Below, piece after piece: positions 63,029-64,000 of a DNA stretch of 64,000 nt. How positions within the stretch are numbered: the stretch's first letter is position 1; each line of letters starts with the position of its first letter. The DNA comes from Saitoella complicata NRRL Y-17804. Taxonomy: Eukaryota > Ascomycota > Saitoellomycetes > Saitoellales > Saitoellaceae. Under the pieces are notes generated by a model. The model did no database searches. It saw nothing but the letters and a program-made list of their open reading frames with translations, and had not been told where the DNA came from. The stretch spans positions 303,730-367,729 of the forward strand of contig NW_017567009.1 of assembly GCF_001661265.1 (NCBI RefSeq). The letters run 5' to 3'. A program made the position numbers and the translations under genes.

Positions 63029-63485
63029 TCATGGGGCCCACCAGGGAACCCCCTATTCGCCCACAAACCTCAGACCTTACGGAACTTCCGTCCAGTCTCT
63101 CTCTTGACTTACCTCGTCCCTCTACGCCTCCACAGTTCATTAGAAGGACCACTATTCCCCTCTCGCTCGTCTTGGACCCTTCCCCTGATGACGTCAACCA
63201 CCCTCCTGCTGCCTCTACCAGTACTCAGGAGGATATGGAGCCGTTTACGGCCTCCCCCCTCGTGAAGTACTCATACGAAGTTTCAATACCTCTCAACGTT
63301 TCTCTCGTTATGATTCGGCGTGCTCTTGATGCCGCTGGGATAGCATTCACCTCCGCACAGATGGAATATCGGCACATCCTGTCTGGTAGACTACGGGTAG
63401 CTCTTAAAAAGAAGCCCGCTTTCTATTATGAGAAGGACGCTGTCTTTCACCCCTTCGTTCTTCGCTCTCGCTCACGTCCTTCTTA
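63029..63485 (+). CDS. Orphan ORF ending in a telomere-type repeat (probably 3'-truncated)
   Basis: From ATG at 63029 the frame runs 151 codons: a Pro/Thr/Ser-rich start (RPSTPPQF, DPSPDDVNHPP), then a more structured part (VKYSYEVSIPLNVSLVMIRRALDAAGIAF, shown here only as an outline) ending KKKPAFYYEKDAVFHPF. The stop codon TAG at 63483-63485 uses bases of the first telomere repeat unit, so the reading frame probably ended elsewhere before the repeat was placed there. I recognise no family. It could be a cut gene or a subtelomeric family member. Confidence 0.35.
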
Positions 63486-63500
63486 GGGTTAGGGTTAGGG
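63483..63500 (+). repeat. Interstitial telomere-type repeat (TTAGGG orientation)
   Basis: Three perfect TTAGGG units. The G-rich strand reads rightward, as at a right chromosome end, pointing outward from the orphan ORF. The base after the last unit belongs to 18S rRNA sequence. Confidence 0.85.
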
Positions 63501-63600
63501 TGAGCCATTCGCAGTTTCACTGTATAAATTGCTTATACTTAGACATGCATGGCTTAATCTTTGAGACAAGCATATGACTACTGGCAGGATCAACCAGGTA
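63501..63600 (-). rRNA. 18S rRNA, first 100 nt only (truncated)
   Basis: The minus strand starts TACCTGGTTGATCCTGCCAG at 63600, the universal eukaryotic 18S 5' end, and runs without mismatch that I can see through AAGCCATGCATGTCTAAG and TGCGAATGGCTCA at 63501. Normal 18S continues ATTAAATCAG; here it switches to CCCTAA repeats. The rest of 18S is absent from the window. Confidence 0.95.
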
Positions 63601-64000
63601 ACTATCATGGTTCCCTCATCCAGAAGGCCTTTCGGCGCTCCCTGACTTGGGAAGTCCACATTCTTACTCTGCCCTGGGGCTTTTCGGAACGGAAGTTTTC
63701 CTATTGGTTGTTTGGACGGACGACCATTGCTGGAAGTCCACCGTTAAGATCCACCGAGGTGCGTGGCAGAGCTCAGGAATCCAACGGTTTCCAATTGCCG
63801 GCATTGAGATTTTCTTAGGTGGCATCAACAGCAAGAACAGCCGGACCGCAGTCCGAAAGCCTTGCGCTTCAGCACCATAGAAGGAGGCTGCCCTTATGAG
63901 AGACTCACATCGACGAATCGACGGATCGTTTCCCGGACTTACCCCCGAGTGTTTAAGCAGAACGATAGCCATAGGCAATCAATCCACCGAGTTAAACAGT
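63601..64000 (-). other. 5' external transcribed spacer of the rDNA unit
   Basis: The 400 nt directly upstream of the 18S 5' end on the minus strand must be 5' ETS by position. It runs off the right edge, so rDNA continues beyond the window. No coding content is expected here. Confidence 0.75.

Noticed and set aside
1-64000. tRNA genes, CRISPR arrays, intact insertion sequences, long terminal repeats
   Set aside because: I looked for tRNA B-box-like GGTTCGAATCC patterns, regular spaced repeats, transposase/reverse transcriptase motifs and long inverted or direct repeats and found none that I could support by eye.

Overview
This is a gene-dense piece of a fungal nuclear genome. The content is fungal (lanosterol 14-alpha-demethylase, a Jen1-type carboxylate transporter, a wax-synthase-like relic, mitochondrial ribosomal proteins uL14m and mS41). 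Genes carry few, short spliceosomal introns, mostly about 48-105 nt, with GTACGT/GTATGT/GTTCGT-type donors. Telomere-type repeats are TTAGGG/CCCTAA. The sequence does not fix the phylum; an early-diverging (chytrid-like) or basidiomycete-grade fungus would fit, and I do not assign a species.

Layout. 1-13.8 kb: AP-3 delta adaptin (cut by the left edge), a large disordered protein, ATP12, mitochondrial uL14m, a kinesin-7-type motor and a membrane-anchored class 3 lipase. 14-18.5 kb: a poor, accessory-looking stretch with a small TM/coiled-coil protein of uncertain structure, an orphan gene and a wax-synthase-like pseudogene that starts exactly at a short internal telomere repeat. 18.6-50.5 kb: dense housekeeping DNA with a Jen1-like transporter, CSA/ERCC8, ATG5, POP7, an IF1-like ATPase inhibitor, an M19 dipeptidase, a sugar transporter, a CHFR-like RING ligase, a coiled-coil protein, MRI1, a small coiled-coil protein, a FAH-family hydrolase, CDC6, ARPC1, the prenyltransferase alpha subunit, ornithine aminotransferase, a cation-chloride cotransporter and a predicted myristoylated disordered protein. 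50.5-53.5 kb: a second poor stretch with a broken Myb/SANT-like relic, a second internal telomere repeat and a broken UTP23 fragment. 53.5-62.6 kb: a methyltransferase, ERG11/CYP51, YIP1, COX23, mS41, DGAT2 and an acidic RING protein. 62.6-64 kb: an orphan ORF whose stop codon lies inside a third telomere repeat, which is fused directly to the first 100 nt of an inverted 18S rRNA gene and its 5' external transcribed spacer.

How the genes relate. There is no secondary-metabolite cluster. Several pairs share short divergent promoters: uL14m/kinesin, CHFR-like/coiled-coil, FAH hydrolase/CDC6, ARPC1/RAM2 and ornithine aminotransferase/cotransporter. Mitochondrial functions recur (ATP12, IF1, uL14m, mS41, COX23).

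The most unusual signal is the set of three interstitial telomere tracts. Each points outward from a broken or orphan gene fragment, as a chromosome-end telomere would, and the last joins directly to truncated rDNA. I read this as a record of healed or fused chromosome ends, or of telomere-linked insertions. An assembly join at the rDNA is a real alternative.
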